64,000 nt of DNA from Thermosporothrix hazakensis (GCF_003253565.1 NZ_QKUF01000001.1:825867-889866), one strand, 5' to 3'. Shown: positions 9,195 through 18,425, numbered from the stretch's first letter. Notes: generated by a model from the sequence alone, not told the origin. Made by a program: numbers and translations.

Positions 9195-10249
9195 GTGAAT
9201 CAACGCCTATCTATAGCATTTAGCGCCTGGCTCAAAGAGCAACGGAAGAAATACAGGTTGACTCAGACTGAACTTGCCAGACGTATTCATTGTGCATCCA
9301 TTACTATACGAAAAATAGAGGCAGGAGAGCGCCGCCCTTCGGCACAGCTTACGGAGCTTCTGGCCGACTACTTTGCCATCCCCATGCAGGAACGATACGC
9401 CTTTCTGCACTTTGCCCGCACTGATGAGCCACCACACTATTCGCTGCCTGAGCCCCGCTCGCTGCCGTTCTCTGTAGATGCAGCCGCCATCTATTTGATG
9501 GAAGCCAATACCGGTAGCGTCCTTGTCAATCAGAACGCACAGGAACCGCTCCCAATTGCCAGCACAACCAAGATCATGACCACACTGATCGCACTGGAAC
9601 ATGGCGATTTAGAGCAATGCATCACGATCCCACAGGAGACGACCGATCGAGTGCAGCGTTGTGGAGGCTACACTATCGGCCTTCGTGCCGGTGATCAACT
9701 CTCCCTCAAAGAACTCCTCTATGCCTTGATGCTGGCCTCAGGGGATGAGGTCGCCTTGATTATTGGGGAAGCGGTTGGCGGCACCCTCCCCGCATTTGTA
9801 CGCCTGATGAACCAGTACGCCCAGCGCCTCGGGCTCAAAAAAACACACTATCTAACACCGGGGCTATCATTCATCCCGCACTGGCAATGAGCGCCGCCGG
9901 GGAACAGCACTACTCGACCGCCGAAGACCTGGTCCGACTCGCTCGCCATGCACAAACCAACCCGCTCTTCGCCCAGATCGTACAGTTACAGCGCTATCAG
10001 ATCCACGAAACGGCCCTTCACCAAGCTTACACCTGGGAAACGACCAATTCTCTTTTAAGCAGTTATCCGGGAGCCACAGGGATTAAAACCGGCCATTCCA
10101 CCGACGCAGGTTACTGTCTTGTATTCTCGGCAACCAGTGGTAAACATCATCTAATCGGGGCGATATTACAGGCAAGCGCCGGAGAACGCCGTGATCAAGA
10201 TGCCCGGCGGCTCCTTGATTGGGGATTTCATGTGCTCACACAGCCATAA
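9195..10249 (+). pseudogene. Frameshifted XRE-HTH / D-Ala-D-Ala carboxypeptidase (S11) fusion
   Basis: Two overlapping frames together make one protein of about 350 residues. The first (9195-9890, GTG start) begins with an XRE-type helix-turn-helix (LTQTELARRIHCASITIRKI) and then the penicillin-binding S11 domain: Ser-x-x-Lys motif ASTTKIM, then SGDEVA at the SxN position. The second (9887-10249) carries HYSTAEDLVRLARHA and the KTG motif (GIKTGHS) plus the C-terminal strands. The family sequence passes from THYLTP in frame one to HYSTAEDL in frame two, so one base has been gained or lost near the GGGG at 9860-9863. A DNA-binding domain on a peptidoglycan peptidase without signal peptide is unusual. 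It may be an inactive gene or a sequencing error. Confidence 0.75.
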
Positions 10250-10328
10250 ACTATCCTCTGCTTTACAGCAATGGTATGATAAGGGCAATTTATTTTGTTG
10301 TGCCTACAAGTGTAAGAAAGGATAGCAG

Positions 10329-11186
10329 GTGACAGTAGCATCAACCATCTCCCCTGATGCCCCTATTGATTTCCAACTCCATACTATCCATAGTGATGGC
10401 TGGTGGCACCCCGAAGAACTGATTGATTATCTGGTACAGGAAGGCTTTGCCATTGCAGCGATTACCGATCATGACCGTGTGGATACAATCGAGCAGGTTC
10501 AATACCTGGGCGCACAGCGAAACCTTCATATCCTGACAGCCGCCGAGTTCAGTGGTGAATGGAAAGGTATTTCGACAGATGTGCTCTGCTTCGGCTTTGA
10601 CCCGCATAATCCTGCTCTGCGCGAGCTGAGTGATAGCCTACTCCGTCCCCTCTATATGAGGACGCGCCAGGCCTATATGACACTGCTCGAACGCGGCTAT
10701 CGCTTCCCCCGGGAACAGGAGCTTCTGGCAAAGCGTGGCGGCGAGGTGCGCCTGCCAACTGATCTCGGATTGCTTCTCATCAAGCACGGCTACGTCGCCG
10801 ATAAAGCGGAAGGGAGACGGCTTCTCGACGAACTGAACTGCGTCTGGAGCACAGTGCCGGTTGAACAGGTGATTGAAACGGTGCATCAGAGTGGCGGAGT
10901 TTGCCTGCTTGCACACCCGGGACGTGGTGGTGCATCCTTCTACTTTACCGAGGAGGCGCTTGACGAGCTTCGCGCCATTGCCCCTTTTGACGGGCTGGAA
11001 GCATTCTACCCTGCGCATTCCCCAGAAGATACCGCGTTCTTCCTGCGCTACGCTGAAAAGCATCAGCTTCTTGTCAGTGCGGGCTCCGACTCACACAGCC
11101 CGGCAGCACAGATGCCTATCAAATATCAGGCCCGACAGGCACGCGCTCTCCTCGAACGTCTTGGCTTCACATTCAATGCTGAATAG
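10329..11186 (+). CDS. PHP-domain phosphoesterase
   Basis: A 285-residue protein of the polymerase and histidinol phosphatase (PHP) superfamily. Metal-binding motifs are visible in order: DFQLHTIHSDGWW (HxH), ITDHDRVDT (DH), AAEFSGEW (Glu), CLLAHPGRGG (His) and SAGSDSHSP (DxH). The layout is that of RNase AM/3',5'-nucleoside bisphosphate phosphatase-like PHP proteins, trinuclear-metal hydrolases of phosphate esters; the natural substrate is not evident. The start is a GTG preceded by aaagga. It is 79 bases after the frameshifted peptidase gene and may be co-transcribed with it. Confidence 0.88.
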   Translation: MTVASTISPDAPIDFQLHTIHSDGWWHPEELIDYLVQEGFAIAAITDHDRVDTIEQVQYLGAQRNLHILTAAEFSGEWKGISTDVLCFGFDPHNPALRELSDSLLRPLYMRTRQAYMTLLERGYRFPREQELLAKRGGEVRLPTDLGLLLIKHGYVADKAEGRRLLDELNCVWSTVPVEQVIETVHQSGGVCLLAHPGRGGASFYFTEEALDELRAIAPFDGLEAFYPAHSPEDTAFFLRYAEKHQLLVSAGSDSHSPAAQMPIKYQARQARALLERLGFTFNAE

Positions 11187-11224
11187 CTTCACAGAAAGCA
11201 ACGGAGCATAAGGGCAAGATACGG

Positions 11225-11230
11225 TATAAT
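11225..11230 (+). promoter_or_regulatory. Consensus -10 element (TATAAT)
   Basis: A perfect TATAAT about 70 bases before the hydroxyacid dehydrogenase start. No good -35 is seen at 16-18 bases. A transcript from here would carry the hairpin at 11246-11265 in its leader. Confidence 0.4.
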
Positions 11231-11240
11231 ACAAAGACAC

Positions 11241-11265
11241 AAAAAGCCCGGGGATGCTCCCGGGC
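11241..11265 (-). terminator. Minus-strand terminator-like hairpin with no visible minus-strand gene
   Basis: Perfect 7-bp GC stem gcccggg (11246-11252) / cccgggc (11259-11265) with the T-run on the minus strand (five A on plus at 11241-11245). The genes on either side are on the plus strand, so it would stop antisense transcripts, or act as a leader hairpin for the downstream gene. Confidence 0.5.
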
Positions 11266-11299
11266 AAACCAGCATGACAGAAGGAGACCATATCGCCCT

Positions 11300-12295
11300 A
11301 TGACACATCATCCCGCAATCGTCAGCGCGTTTCAATTCACCCCTGCCCAACAGGAGCGCATCCGCAAAGCAACAGGTATTGATATTCATTGCTTTGCCGA
11401 TAACAACGACTATTTGCAAGCCCTGAAAGATGCTGAAATTGCCTGCGGCTTTATGCCCGCTAACGGGCGCGAACTAGCCCCTCGCCTTCGCTGGCTTCAG
11501 ACGCCGTCGGCTGGTGTTGATTGGCTTCTCAAAAGCCCCCTCGCGGCCCCGGACAGCAACGTCATCATCACCACAGCCGCAGGCATTCACGCACAATGTA
11601 TCGCCGAATATGTGTTCGGAAGTATGTTGATGTTCAACCGCTCGTGGCCTTCTCTTGTCATAATGCAGCGAGAACATCGCTGGCCGCCCTACGCAGAGGC
11701 GAACAAGCTCTTCCGTGGGCAGCAAGGTGGCACACCTGAGCTGGCGGACAGCACGCTTGGTATTATCGGTCTGGGAAGTATTGGTCGCCGTATCGCTCAG
11801 CTCGGGCGAGCTTTCGGCATGCATGTGATCGCGCTACGTCATTCTGCGCAACCGGGAACAGAAGATCCCGACGTCGACGAGCTCTATACTGGTGATCAGC
11901 TTCATGAGCTGCTCAGCCTCAGCGATTACGTTGTGCTCTCGGTCCCACTGACCCCCCGCACAGAAGGAATGATCGGTGAGCAGGAGCTCCGCGCCATGCG
12001 TCCTCATGCCTACCTGGTCAATATCGCTCGTGGCAAGGTCATTGACGAAGCAGCCCTGATTCGCGCGCTCAAAGAGGGCTGGATTGCGGGAGCAGGGCTT
12101 GATGTCACTGCACAGGAGCCGCCAGAGAAAGAGAATCCATTGTTTGATCTGCCAAACGTCATCCTGACGCCACATATTGCAGGCTCAACCGATCGCTATG
12201 GGGAGCGCCTTGCCTCGCTCTTCACCGATAATATTCATCGCTATCAGAACGGGCTGCCAATGCGCAACCGCTTCCGGCCTGACCGTAAGTACTAG
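11300..12295 (+). CDS. D-isomer-specific 2-hydroxyacid dehydrogenase
   Basis: A 331-residue NAD(P)-dependent oxidoreductase. The Rossmann motif GIIGLGSIGRRIAQ is clear, and the catalytic triad of the family is in place: Arg in LVNIARGKVIDE, Glu in AQEPPEKENPLF and His in ILTPHIAGSTD. The N-terminal half carries the usual LRWLQTPSAGVDW substrate-domain motif. Closest in style to the glyoxylate/hydroxypyruvate reductase-like group; the exact 2-oxoacid is not readable. The RBS ggag lies upstream of the ATG with a spacing near 12. A TATAAT and a hairpin lie in its leader. Confidence 0.92.
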   Translation: MTHHPAIVSAFQFTPAQQERIRKATGIDIHCFADNNDYLQALKDAEIACGFMPANGRELAPRLRWLQTPSAGVDWLLKSPLAAPDSNVIITTAAGIHAQCIAEYVFGSMLMFNRSWPSLVIMQREHRWPPYAEANKLFRGQQGGTPELADSTLGIIGLGSIGRRIAQLGRAFGMHVIALRHSAQPGTEDPDVDELYTGDQLHELLSLSDYVVLSVPLTPRTEGMIGEQELRAMRPHAYLVNIARGKVIDEAALIRALKEGWIAGAGLDVTAQEPPEKENPLFDLPNVILTPHIAGSTDRYGERLASLFTDNIHRYQNGLPMRNRFRPDRKY

Positions 12296-12718
12296 GCTAA
12301 TCTTCTCAGTCAGCCAGATAGTTCTGCTGGAATTCCAGCACCATGCTACACTGCTTCCAGAAACAGGATTACCCATGCTTTTAGAGCAGGAGAGGAAACC
12401 CCATCTCCTGCCCGCTTTATGGCCGCAGCTTTCCAAAACGATACAGGGTATAGAGATCGAAATACCAGAAAACTGACCGCCTGTGTCCGGGGTCTATGCA
12501 TCACATCAGTGTTGCACACCCACGCGCTTTCTTTTTTCTGATCCCTGGTGAAGGTGGCAGGTACTTTTATTCCAATCTTTACAGGACAAAAGACGGAGTT
12601 CAAGAGAAGAGCTGTTCTATGCCTCCCATATCACAGCAAGAACTGGTATCATAGCATCATGCTCCGGCATAGAAACAGCACTGCCGCCACAAGAAGCGTG
12701 AAGGAGTTTCACATCATC
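12296..12718. other. Intergenic region, no gene seen
   Basis: About 420 bases between two plus-strand genes. Short ORFs on both strands have no RBS and no recognisable family. The plus frame of the next gene is open back to 12548, but the extension looks non-coding. Confidence 0.5.
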
Positions 12719-13327
12719 ATGAAATGGTTCTTGGGAAAGAAGTCAACACCAATCGAGAAACGCCCCGATGGAAGAGATCGCCTTCCTCCCGGTCAGCACT
12801 TGACACGTAAATGGCCAGTCCTAACCTTCGAGAGCACGCCTTCCAGCCTACCTTCTGACTGGCGCTTTCGAGTTTCAGGTCTGGTTGAAAATCCGCTCGA
12901 ACTGACATGGGAAGAGTTCCTGCAACTGCCCCATACAACGGTTACCGCCGATTTCCATTGCGTTACCTTATGGAGCCGCTACAATAACACCTGGGAAGGG
13001 ATTCATATCCGCGAGATCCTCCAACGTGTACGTCCCCTGCCTGAGGCACAGTATGTCATGGCCCACTGCTGGACAGGATATACCACCAATATACCGCTCA
13101 CAGCCCTTGATGACGACGACGTTTTGATCGCGCTGAAACATGATGGCAAGCCTCTGACGCCTGAACATGGGGGCCCGGTCCGGCTAATTGTACCCAAACT
13201 CTACGGCTATAAAAGCGCAAAATGGTTAGACGGATTTGAATTTATGGAGCACGATAAGCCCGGCTTCTGGGAAACCAGAGGCTATCATAACAGTGGCGAT
13301 CCCTGGAAAGAAGAGCGCTACTGGTAA
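12719..13327 (+). CDS. Sulfite-oxidase-like molybdopterin oxidoreductase
   Basis: A 202-residue protein with the SUOX-type molybdopterin-binding fold. Key motifs: WRFRVSGLVENPLELTWEEF, then FHCVTLWSRYNNTWEGI, in which Cys81 is the expected Mo ligand, then GGPVRLIVPKLYGYKSAKWL, which contacts the cofactor, and a C-terminal GFWETRGYHNSGDPW. Length and order match the small prokaryotic sulfite oxidase-like group related to MsrP, without the dimerisation domain. No Tat signal is visible, so a cytoplasmic location is inferred. The start is chosen for aaggag 13 bases upstream; no partner cytochrome gene is adjacent. Confidence 0.9.
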   Translation: MKWFLGKKSTPIEKRPDGRDRLPPGQHLTRKWPVLTFESTPSSLPSDWRFRVSGLVENPLELTWEEFLQLPHTTVTADFHCVTLWSRYNNTWEGIHIREILQRVRPLPEAQYVMAHCWTGYTTNIPLTALDDDDVLIALKHDGKPLTPEHGGPVRLIVPKLYGYKSAKWLDGFEFMEHDKPGFWETRGYHNSGDPWKEERYW

Positions 13328-13637
13328 ACATCCGATAGAGGATCGAGGTTCCTTCCCGGAGCAGCGCAACGCTCAAGTCAGCATGCATACAAGCCGTCAC
13401 GGGGTGATGCCCCATAGCGGCACCTGTCCAGAAGCGTTTAACGAGGGGTACCTGTACATGAAAAGAAGCAAAGCATGGATAGGATCCTCTATCAAGCGGT
13501 ACTCGCGTTCTCTCCTCAGAGATCGCATATGCTCCTTTTATTCCCGGGTATAAGCTCGGGGCTTTCTGAAACATTTCGAGCAATAGACAACATGATAGAC
13601 AACAAAGAGAGTCGCTCAGTCGGCAAAAGGAGATAGC
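13328..13637. other. Intergenic region, no gene seen
   Basis: About 310 bases between two plus-strand genes. I see no terminator with a T-run and no credible ORF; it should contain the hydrolase promoter. Confidence 0.5.
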
Positions 13638-14528
13638 ATGGAGTATCAGAACGTCGACTTTTTGTCCCGGGGGGATCGCTGTGCCGCACGGCTGTATCTC
13701 CCCAACCACACACAACCGCTTCCCTGCGTGATTCTCGGGCATGGGCTTGGAGCGACCAGTGATATGCGCCTTGATGCCTATGCAACACGTTTTGCCACGC
13801 TTGGTCTGGCTGCGCTGGTCTTCGACTATCGTGGGTTCGGGGAAAGCGCAGGCTCCCCTCGCCAGATTGTCGACATCAAGGGGCAACTGGCCGATTGGAG
13901 AGCCGCCATTCGCTACGCACGCAGCAACCTGGCGCTTGATCCAGAACGCATTATTTTATGGGGAACCTCGTTTTCAGGGGGACATGTCCTGCGCATCGCC
14001 GCGGAGGACTCGCGCATTGCCGCCGTCATCAGCCAGATTCCATTCACCGACGGTCTGACAACCCTCACCATGTACAGTCCGCTTCGCTCGCTTCAGTTGC
14101 TCGTGGCAGCTCTTCGCGATTATGGTCACCACATTCTAGGTCGGGAACCGCACTATATCACCACAGTTGGCAAGGTGGACGAGCTGGCCATGCTGGCAAC
14201 CCCGGGTGCATTCGAGCGCTATCAGGAGATGCTACCGGCAGGTTATCGCTATCCCAATCATATCGCGGCCCGTATCAATCTGACCCTGCCGTTTTACCGT
14301 CCGATTCAGCAGGCGCAGCATATCCGCTGTCCGGTGCTTCTCTGTATTTGTGAACAGGATCGCATTACTTCGCCACAGGCCGCGATAAAGACCGCACGCC
14401 GTATTCCTGCCGCCGAAGTCCGCACCTACCCGGGCGACCATATTGACATCTATCACGAGCCACTTTTCTCACAGGTGCTCAATGATCAATGCGACTTTCT
14501 CAGCCGGCATGGGCTGACCACAGCGTAA
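13638..14528 (+). CDS. Alpha/beta hydrolase
   Basis: A 296-residue alpha/beta-fold hydrolase. It shows the oxyanion region LGHGLGATSDMRL, the DYRGFGESAG turn, the nucleophile elbow ILWGTSFSGGH (Ser), an acidic residue in CEQDRITSP and the catalytic His in YPGDHIDIY. The overall style (GHGLGA, YRGFGES, DPERI-x-LWG) matches serine-aminopeptidase/dienelactone-hydrolase-like proteins of unknown substrate found widely in actinomycetes and Chloroflexota. No signal peptide is seen. RBS aaagg. It is convergent with spoVR, with a terminator between. Confidence 0.88.
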   Translation: MEYQNVDFLSRGDRCAARLYLPNHTQPLPCVILGHGLGATSDMRLDAYATRFATLGLAALVFDYRGFGESAGSPRQIVDIKGQLADWRAAIRYARSNLALDPERIILWGTSFSGGHVLRIAAEDSRIAAVISQIPFTDGLTTLTMYSPLRSLQLLVAALRDYGHHILGREPHYITTVGKVDELAMLATPGAFERYQEMLPAGYRYPNHIAARINLTLPFYRPIQQAQHIRCPVLLCICEQDRITSPQAAIKTARRIPAAEVRTYPGDHIDIYHEPLFSQVLNDQCDFLSRHGLTTA

Positions 14529-14536
14529 CAGCGAGA

Positions 14537-14569
14537 CAAAAAGAGGCGCAGCCCCTGTTGCCGCGCCTC
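14537..14569 (-). terminator. Terminator of the prkA-yhbH-spoVR operon
   Basis: Perfect 7-bp stem gaggcgc (14543-14549) / gcgcctc (14563-14569); on the minus strand it is followed by five T. It lies just after the spoVR stop. Confidence 0.85.
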
Positions 14570-14577
14570 TCAGACCT

Positions 14578-17061
14578 CTATTTTTCCAAAGTACTTTTAC
14601 TGTTTCTCTCGCCATCATAGGACAACAGGATACGCTTGCCATCGAACACCGTCTCCAGGTGCACAGGACGGCCCCACAGATGATAGATATGCTGCAAGGT
14701 CTTCTCCGCGTACGGCATATCGAGATCCTGTCCCTCATGCATATGCTTCAGGTAGAGCTCGCGGTTCCCTCGATAGTCCCCATCATCGACCACAATGTAG
14801 GGATACCCGAAGTTCGTCATATTGGAAACGATGGTATCGCGAACCTTGCGCCAGTCCTTTTCAACAATCACCCACTCATCGCCCTCTTTCTTGTAGAGGT
14901 AGAGGTCCAGATCCTTGACCAGATCCTCGGTCAGGTAATTGCGCAAGAACGAGACATCATTATCCAGTTCACGCACCTCGAAGAGCTTCTCACGCCCCTT
15001 GCCGGGCTGGCGACCCAGACGTTCCCGCTCCTCGCGGGTTGGATTATCCCAACGCCGTTCAATATCTTCGAGGATCTTAAAGCCAATATAATAGGGATTC
15101 AGCGACGTTCGTGAGGGTGACAGCACCGAAGAATGCAACTGAGCAAACTCGATCGTCTCCGCATCAGAAATCACGTTTTGCTCTCCCAACGCCCGCATAA
15201 TGCGCGCATGCCAGAAACTATTATGGTGCAACATACCATTTGCAATGTAGCGATGCGACCGCTGTACTGTGATATCATAGACATCTGCCACGGTTCGCTC
15301 GATACGCACTACCTCATCAAATGGAGCTTCATCGGGCGCATTGCGCAGATAGGTTTGAACCTCCTGCACGTGCGTTAGCCCGATTGCCTCCGCGAACACG
15401 CGAGACGAGTTACCGGTTATGCGCAGTATCGCCCCATCACGCCACGAGAGCGCTCCATAGTTGAGCAGGATGCACTGAAGCGTGCGCGCTGCCTGCTCCG
15501 AGGGTGCCGTCAATACAAGCCCTTCAGAAATCTGCCCGGTCAGCGCGAAGCAGGCTTTCAGGAACGCGTTGACTACCAGCCGGGGAGAACGCAGAATGAC
15601 CTCGGGCACCCCGTTCTGCATCTCAAGCGAGTGTACCAGTTCCAGCGCCTCAGGCGAGCGGAAGACACTATACCAGCGATTGGTCTCCGGTCCCGTGAAA
15701 TGAATGGTCTCCGGATCAACCGAGAACAGCGTGGTCACCAGTTCCACATAGCGTCTGGCAACTGCTTCATCCTGACAGGTAAAGCAGACCCGCCCCGTTA
15801 GCGGATCCACCCTGCCGCCATAGCAGAGATAGCCCAGAAACTCGGCAAACCCGGCAGTAACCGTTGTCGGCAGACCGAGAACAGCGGTCTGTGTGCCTCC
15901 TTGCCGAGCGACCAGCCGGGGTGCGCTTCCCGACAGAGCCACCTCTTCCTGTGGCCAGATGTTTTCTCCCACTGCCAGAGGAACACGCTGTCCTACGCGC
16001 ACCGATTGAAGCGACATCCACTGCTCGGGGCCAACACTCAGCTTATGCTCCTCAGCTCCCTCCAGCACCAGCCCACGGCGTGTATGGAGCCGAATGACCG
16101 GGGCATTGCGACGCACATGACGATCAGTGATTCGATCGCAGATGCCCTCACCGCTCGCTACCTGCACCGTTTGCCCCCGAGCGAGGAGCCGATGCAGAGC
16201 ATCATAGCGCATCAGGCCATACTCTGTCTGGACCAGACTATCTGCCACAAGACAGGCCCACCCCTCATTCATAATCTTGGTCTGCATCTGTGGCACAAAG
16301 TACAACATTTCCTGCCGCACGATTTCCAGAATATCGCGCTGCCAGGGCTGCAAGTACGGTGCATGATTGATCAGGAAGAGCATAATATCTTTCTCGGGCT
16401 TCTCAGGGAATCTGGGCGGTTTTCCAGGGCGCATACTGCGCTCTTCCTCGGCCCGTTCGGCCCGCTCATCGAGGTTCCAGAGATCATCATACTCGGTAGT
16501 CCGCATTACAGCATTGCTCGGCTTTGACTCCCCCCCTTCACGGCGCAGGAGCAGGTTATAGTCAACATGCTCCTGAATCGCTAATGCCGCATCGAGGAAG
16601 CGTTCGACCTCTTCGCGTCCATGATCGAACTCATATTTCGCAATCCGTTCAGCATGAATACTGGCCTTATCAATCATGCGCCGTGAGGTATGCTGAAAGT
16701 AGACATTATTCTTGAAGAAGTCGGTATGGCCGAACACGTGTGCGGCAACAAAGGTATTTTGCAGGAGATTGTTCATCTCCATCAAGAAGGCATAACTGGG
16801 ATTGGTGTTTACCACCATCTCATAGATCTTGCTCAAACCGAGGTCATACTGCATCTTCTGACGATAGTATGCCTTCCCGTGTGTCCAGTGACTGAAGCGG
16901 CCCGGCAGCCCATAGGATGCAAACTCATACATGATCGAGGCTGGAACCATCTCAAAATGAGTCGGGAACGGATCAAGTCCGAATTTGTGAGCTTGCTCCC
17001 AGGCAGCATCGATCGCATCACGCAATCGCTCAAGATCGCTATTGGAATCAAAGCCGATCAT
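14578..17061 (-). CDS. spoVR: SpoVR/YcgB family protein interrupted by an intein
   Basis: An 827-residue precursor. Residues 1-269 and 615-827 together give a 482-residue SpoVR protein, the usual family length. Extein landmarks: GHTDFFKNN, the NEGWA|SFWHARIM motif split by the intein, and SLNPYYIGFKILEDIE. SpoVR is needed for spore cortex formation in Bacillus; its wider role with PrkA and YhbH is a conserved stress or stationary-phase module whose chemistry is unsettled. The RBS ggaga precedes the ATG. It is the third gene of the operon, 54 bases after yhbH. Protein splicing must occur to make the normal product. Confidence 0.93.
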   Translation of the reverse strand: MIGFDSNSDLERLRDAIDAAWEQAHKFGLDPFPTHFEMVPASIMYEFASYGLPGRFSHWTHGKAYYRQKMQYDLGLSKIYEMVVNTNPSYAFLMEMNNLLQNTFVAAHVFGHTDFFKNNVYFQHTSRRMIDKASIHAERIAKYEFDHGREEVERFLDAALAIQEHVDYNLLLRREGGESKPSNAVMRTTEYDDLWNLDERAERAEEERSMRPGKPPRFPEKPEKDIMLFLINHAPYLQPWQRDILEIVRQEMLYFVPQMQTKIMNEGWACLVADSLVQTEYGLMRYDALHRLLARGQTVQVASGEGICDRITDRHVRRNAPVIRLHTRRGLVLEGAEEHKLSVGPEQWMSLQSVRVGQRVPLAVGENIWPQEEVALSGSAPRLVARQGGTQTAVLGLPTTVTAGFAEFLGYLCYGGRVDPLTGRVCFTCQDEAVARRYVELVTTLFSVDPETIHFTGPETNRWYSVFRSPEALELVHSLEMQNGVPEVILRSPRLVVNAFLKACFALTGQISEGLVLTAPSEQAARTLQCILLNYGALSWRDGAILRITGNSSRVFAEAIGLTHVQEVQTYLRNAPDEAPFDEVVRIERTVADVYDITVQRSHRYIANGMLHHNSFWHARIMRALGEQNVISDAETIEFAQLHSSVLSPSRTSLNPYYIGFKILEDIERRWDNPTREERERLGRQPGKGREKLFEVRELDNDVSFLRNYLTEDLVKDLDLYLYKKEGDEWVIVEKDWRKVRDTIVSNMTNFGYPYIVVDDGDYRGNRELYLKHMHEGQDLDMPYAEKTLQHIYHLWGRPVHLETVFDGKRILLSYDGERNSKSTLEK
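15220..16254 (-). other. Intein in SpoVR with decayed endonuclease region
   Basis: Residues 270-614 (345 aa) of the SpoVR precursor. Splice junctions are NEGWA|CLVADS and LHHN|SFWHA: Cys at position 1, His-Asn at the end, Ser as first C-extein residue. Block F/G reads YDITVQRSHRYIANG. In block B the usual Thr-x-x-His is Ala-x-x-His (residues 336-339). The two LAGLIDADG-like helices are recognisable but have lost their acidic residues: LGYLCYGGR (409-417) and FLKACFALTG (500-509). Splicing is probably retained while homing is lost; this is inferred from residues only. Confidence 0.9.
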
Positions 17062-17115
17062 AGCATACTCTCCTTACACGATTACCGGGAAGCCTCCCGG
17101 AGAGCCAAAAGTACT

Positions 17116-18258
17116 CTAGCGGGAGGGAACAGGGTCACGTTGAGCAAAGAACTTACGCAAAGCGGGGTAAACATCCTTTTTATCAGAAATGGTTACAGCG
17201 ATAAACTTCTTGTCGTTTATCTTGCTATAAGCCGACATGAGCGTACTGGGAGAACGATAATGGCCTTCACGAATCTCACCATAGCCAAAGATGTTGCACT
17301 GCGCCATCAGGCGCTGCACGAGCTGCACACAGCGGTCATTATCCCAGGGCAGGTTATCCCCATCAGAGAAGTGAAAGGGATAAATGTTCCAGTCCTGCGG
17401 GTTATACCGCTCCTGAATGATCTTCAGGGCCAGTTCATACGCCGAGGAAACCTGTGTGCCGCCACTCTCGCCTTTATGGAAAAACTCCTCTTCCGTCACC
17501 TCACGCGCCTCGGTATGGTGACTGATAAAGACGATCTGTACATTGTTATACTTTGTGCGCAAAAAGCGGACCATCCAGAAGTAGAAGCTCCGCGCAATGT
17601 ATTTCTCAAATTCGCCCATTGAGCCCGAAACGTCCATCATCGCCAGCACGACCGCATTGGACTGATAGCGGATGGTTGGCTCCCAGACTTTAAAGCGCAG
17701 GTCTTCGGTTTTAATATCTTTAAAGCGTGGCTCGCCTTTTGCGGCATTGCGCTTGATGTTTTCCAGGATCGTGCGTTTTTTATCCAGATTGGGCATCGGG
17801 CCTTTTTTACGCACATCAGTGAAGCGAACGGCGTCGGTCTGCATTTCCTGCTGGCGCTTCTCCTCAAGGTTCGGGAGACTCAGATCCTCAAAGATAAGCT
17901 GTGCCAGTTCCTCGATAGAGATTTCCGCCTCATAATAGTCATAGCCAGGATCTTTGCCGGCATCGCCCTTTTTCCCCTTGCCCTGTTTTGGTTCCTGGGC
18001 AACCACATCGCCAACCTTACTCTTTCCGTTCCCCTGCCCGGCATGCGTCTGGCGGCCAGGATCAAAGCGAAAGCGATATTCTTCAAGGGAGCGAATAGGA
18101 ATGCGAACTGTTTTCTTGCCGTCCGAGAGGATGATGCTTTCCTCGCTAACAATCTCCCCCAGATTTTTCTTGACTGCCTCGCGGATCTTCTCTTTATGGC
18201 GCTCCTGATCTACCTGCCCTTTGCGGTGCAAAGACCAATCATGCTGAGAAACAGACAT
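17116..18258 (-). CDS. yhbH: YhbH/YeaH-family (DUF444) von Willebrand A-like protein
   Basis: A 380-residue DUF444 protein, middle gene of the prkA-yhbH-spoVR set. It starts with a charged, glycine-rich region (GNGKSKVGDVV...KGKKGDAGKDPG) and continues with a VWA-like fold holding the MIDAS motif DVSGSMGEFEK, then FISHHTEAREVTEEEFF and GGTQVSSAYELAL. In Bacillus the homologue is a sporulation protein and in E. coli YeaH works with the kinase YeaG (PrkA). An in-frame TTG at 18282 exists, but 18258 is preceded by aaggag at ideal spacing. Unlike its two neighbours, this gene has no intein. Confidence 0.93.
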   Translation of the reverse strand: MSVSQHDWSLHRKGQVDQERHKEKIREAVKKNLGEIVSEESIILSDGKKTVRIPIRSLEEYRFRFDPGRQTHAGQGNGKSKVGDVVAQEPKQGKGKKGDAGKDPGYDYYEAEISIEELAQLIFEDLSLPNLEEKRQQEMQTDAVRFTDVRKKGPMPNLDKKRTILENIKRNAAKGEPRFKDIKTEDLRFKVWEPTIRYQSNAVVLAMMDVSGSMGEFEKYIARSFYFWMVRFLRTKYNNVQIVFISHHTEAREVTEEEFFHKGESGGTQVSSAYELALKIIQERYNPQDWNIYPFHFSDGDNLPWDNDRCVQLVQRLMAQCNIFGYGEIREGHYRSPSTLMSAYSKINDKKFIAVTISDKKDVYPALRKFFAQRDPVPSR

Positions 18259-18348
18259 CGTCTTTCTCCTTCTCAAAAACAAGGAAACGGAGATGAGATG
18301 GCATAGCAGATCCCATGCCGAGGCAACATCAGAGCGGTAGGAAATCTA

Positions 18349-18371
18349 CCCTGCGCTACTGGAACGCAGGG
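18349..18371. other. Intercistronic hairpin between prkA and yhbH
   Basis: Perfect 7-bp stem ccctgcg (18349-18355) / cgcaggg (18365-18371) in the 167-base gap between the two genes. There is no T-run on the minus strand, so it is more likely an RNA-processing or stability element than a terminator. Confidence 0.4.
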
Positions 18372-18425
18372 CAGAACAACCGTATACGATCACAGAGATG
18401 CTATGCACCCACATCTTCGTGCAAC

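Noticed and set aside
9837..9843. Run of seven A as a programmed frameshift site in the S11 gene
   Set aside because: The family-like sequence THYLTP continues in the original frame after the run, so the shift must lie further downstream, near the GGGG.
16690..17622. Long plus-strand ORF (310 codons) antisense to spoVR and yhbH
   Set aside because: It is the mirror of two well-recognised minus-strand genes, has no RBS and no family resemblance.
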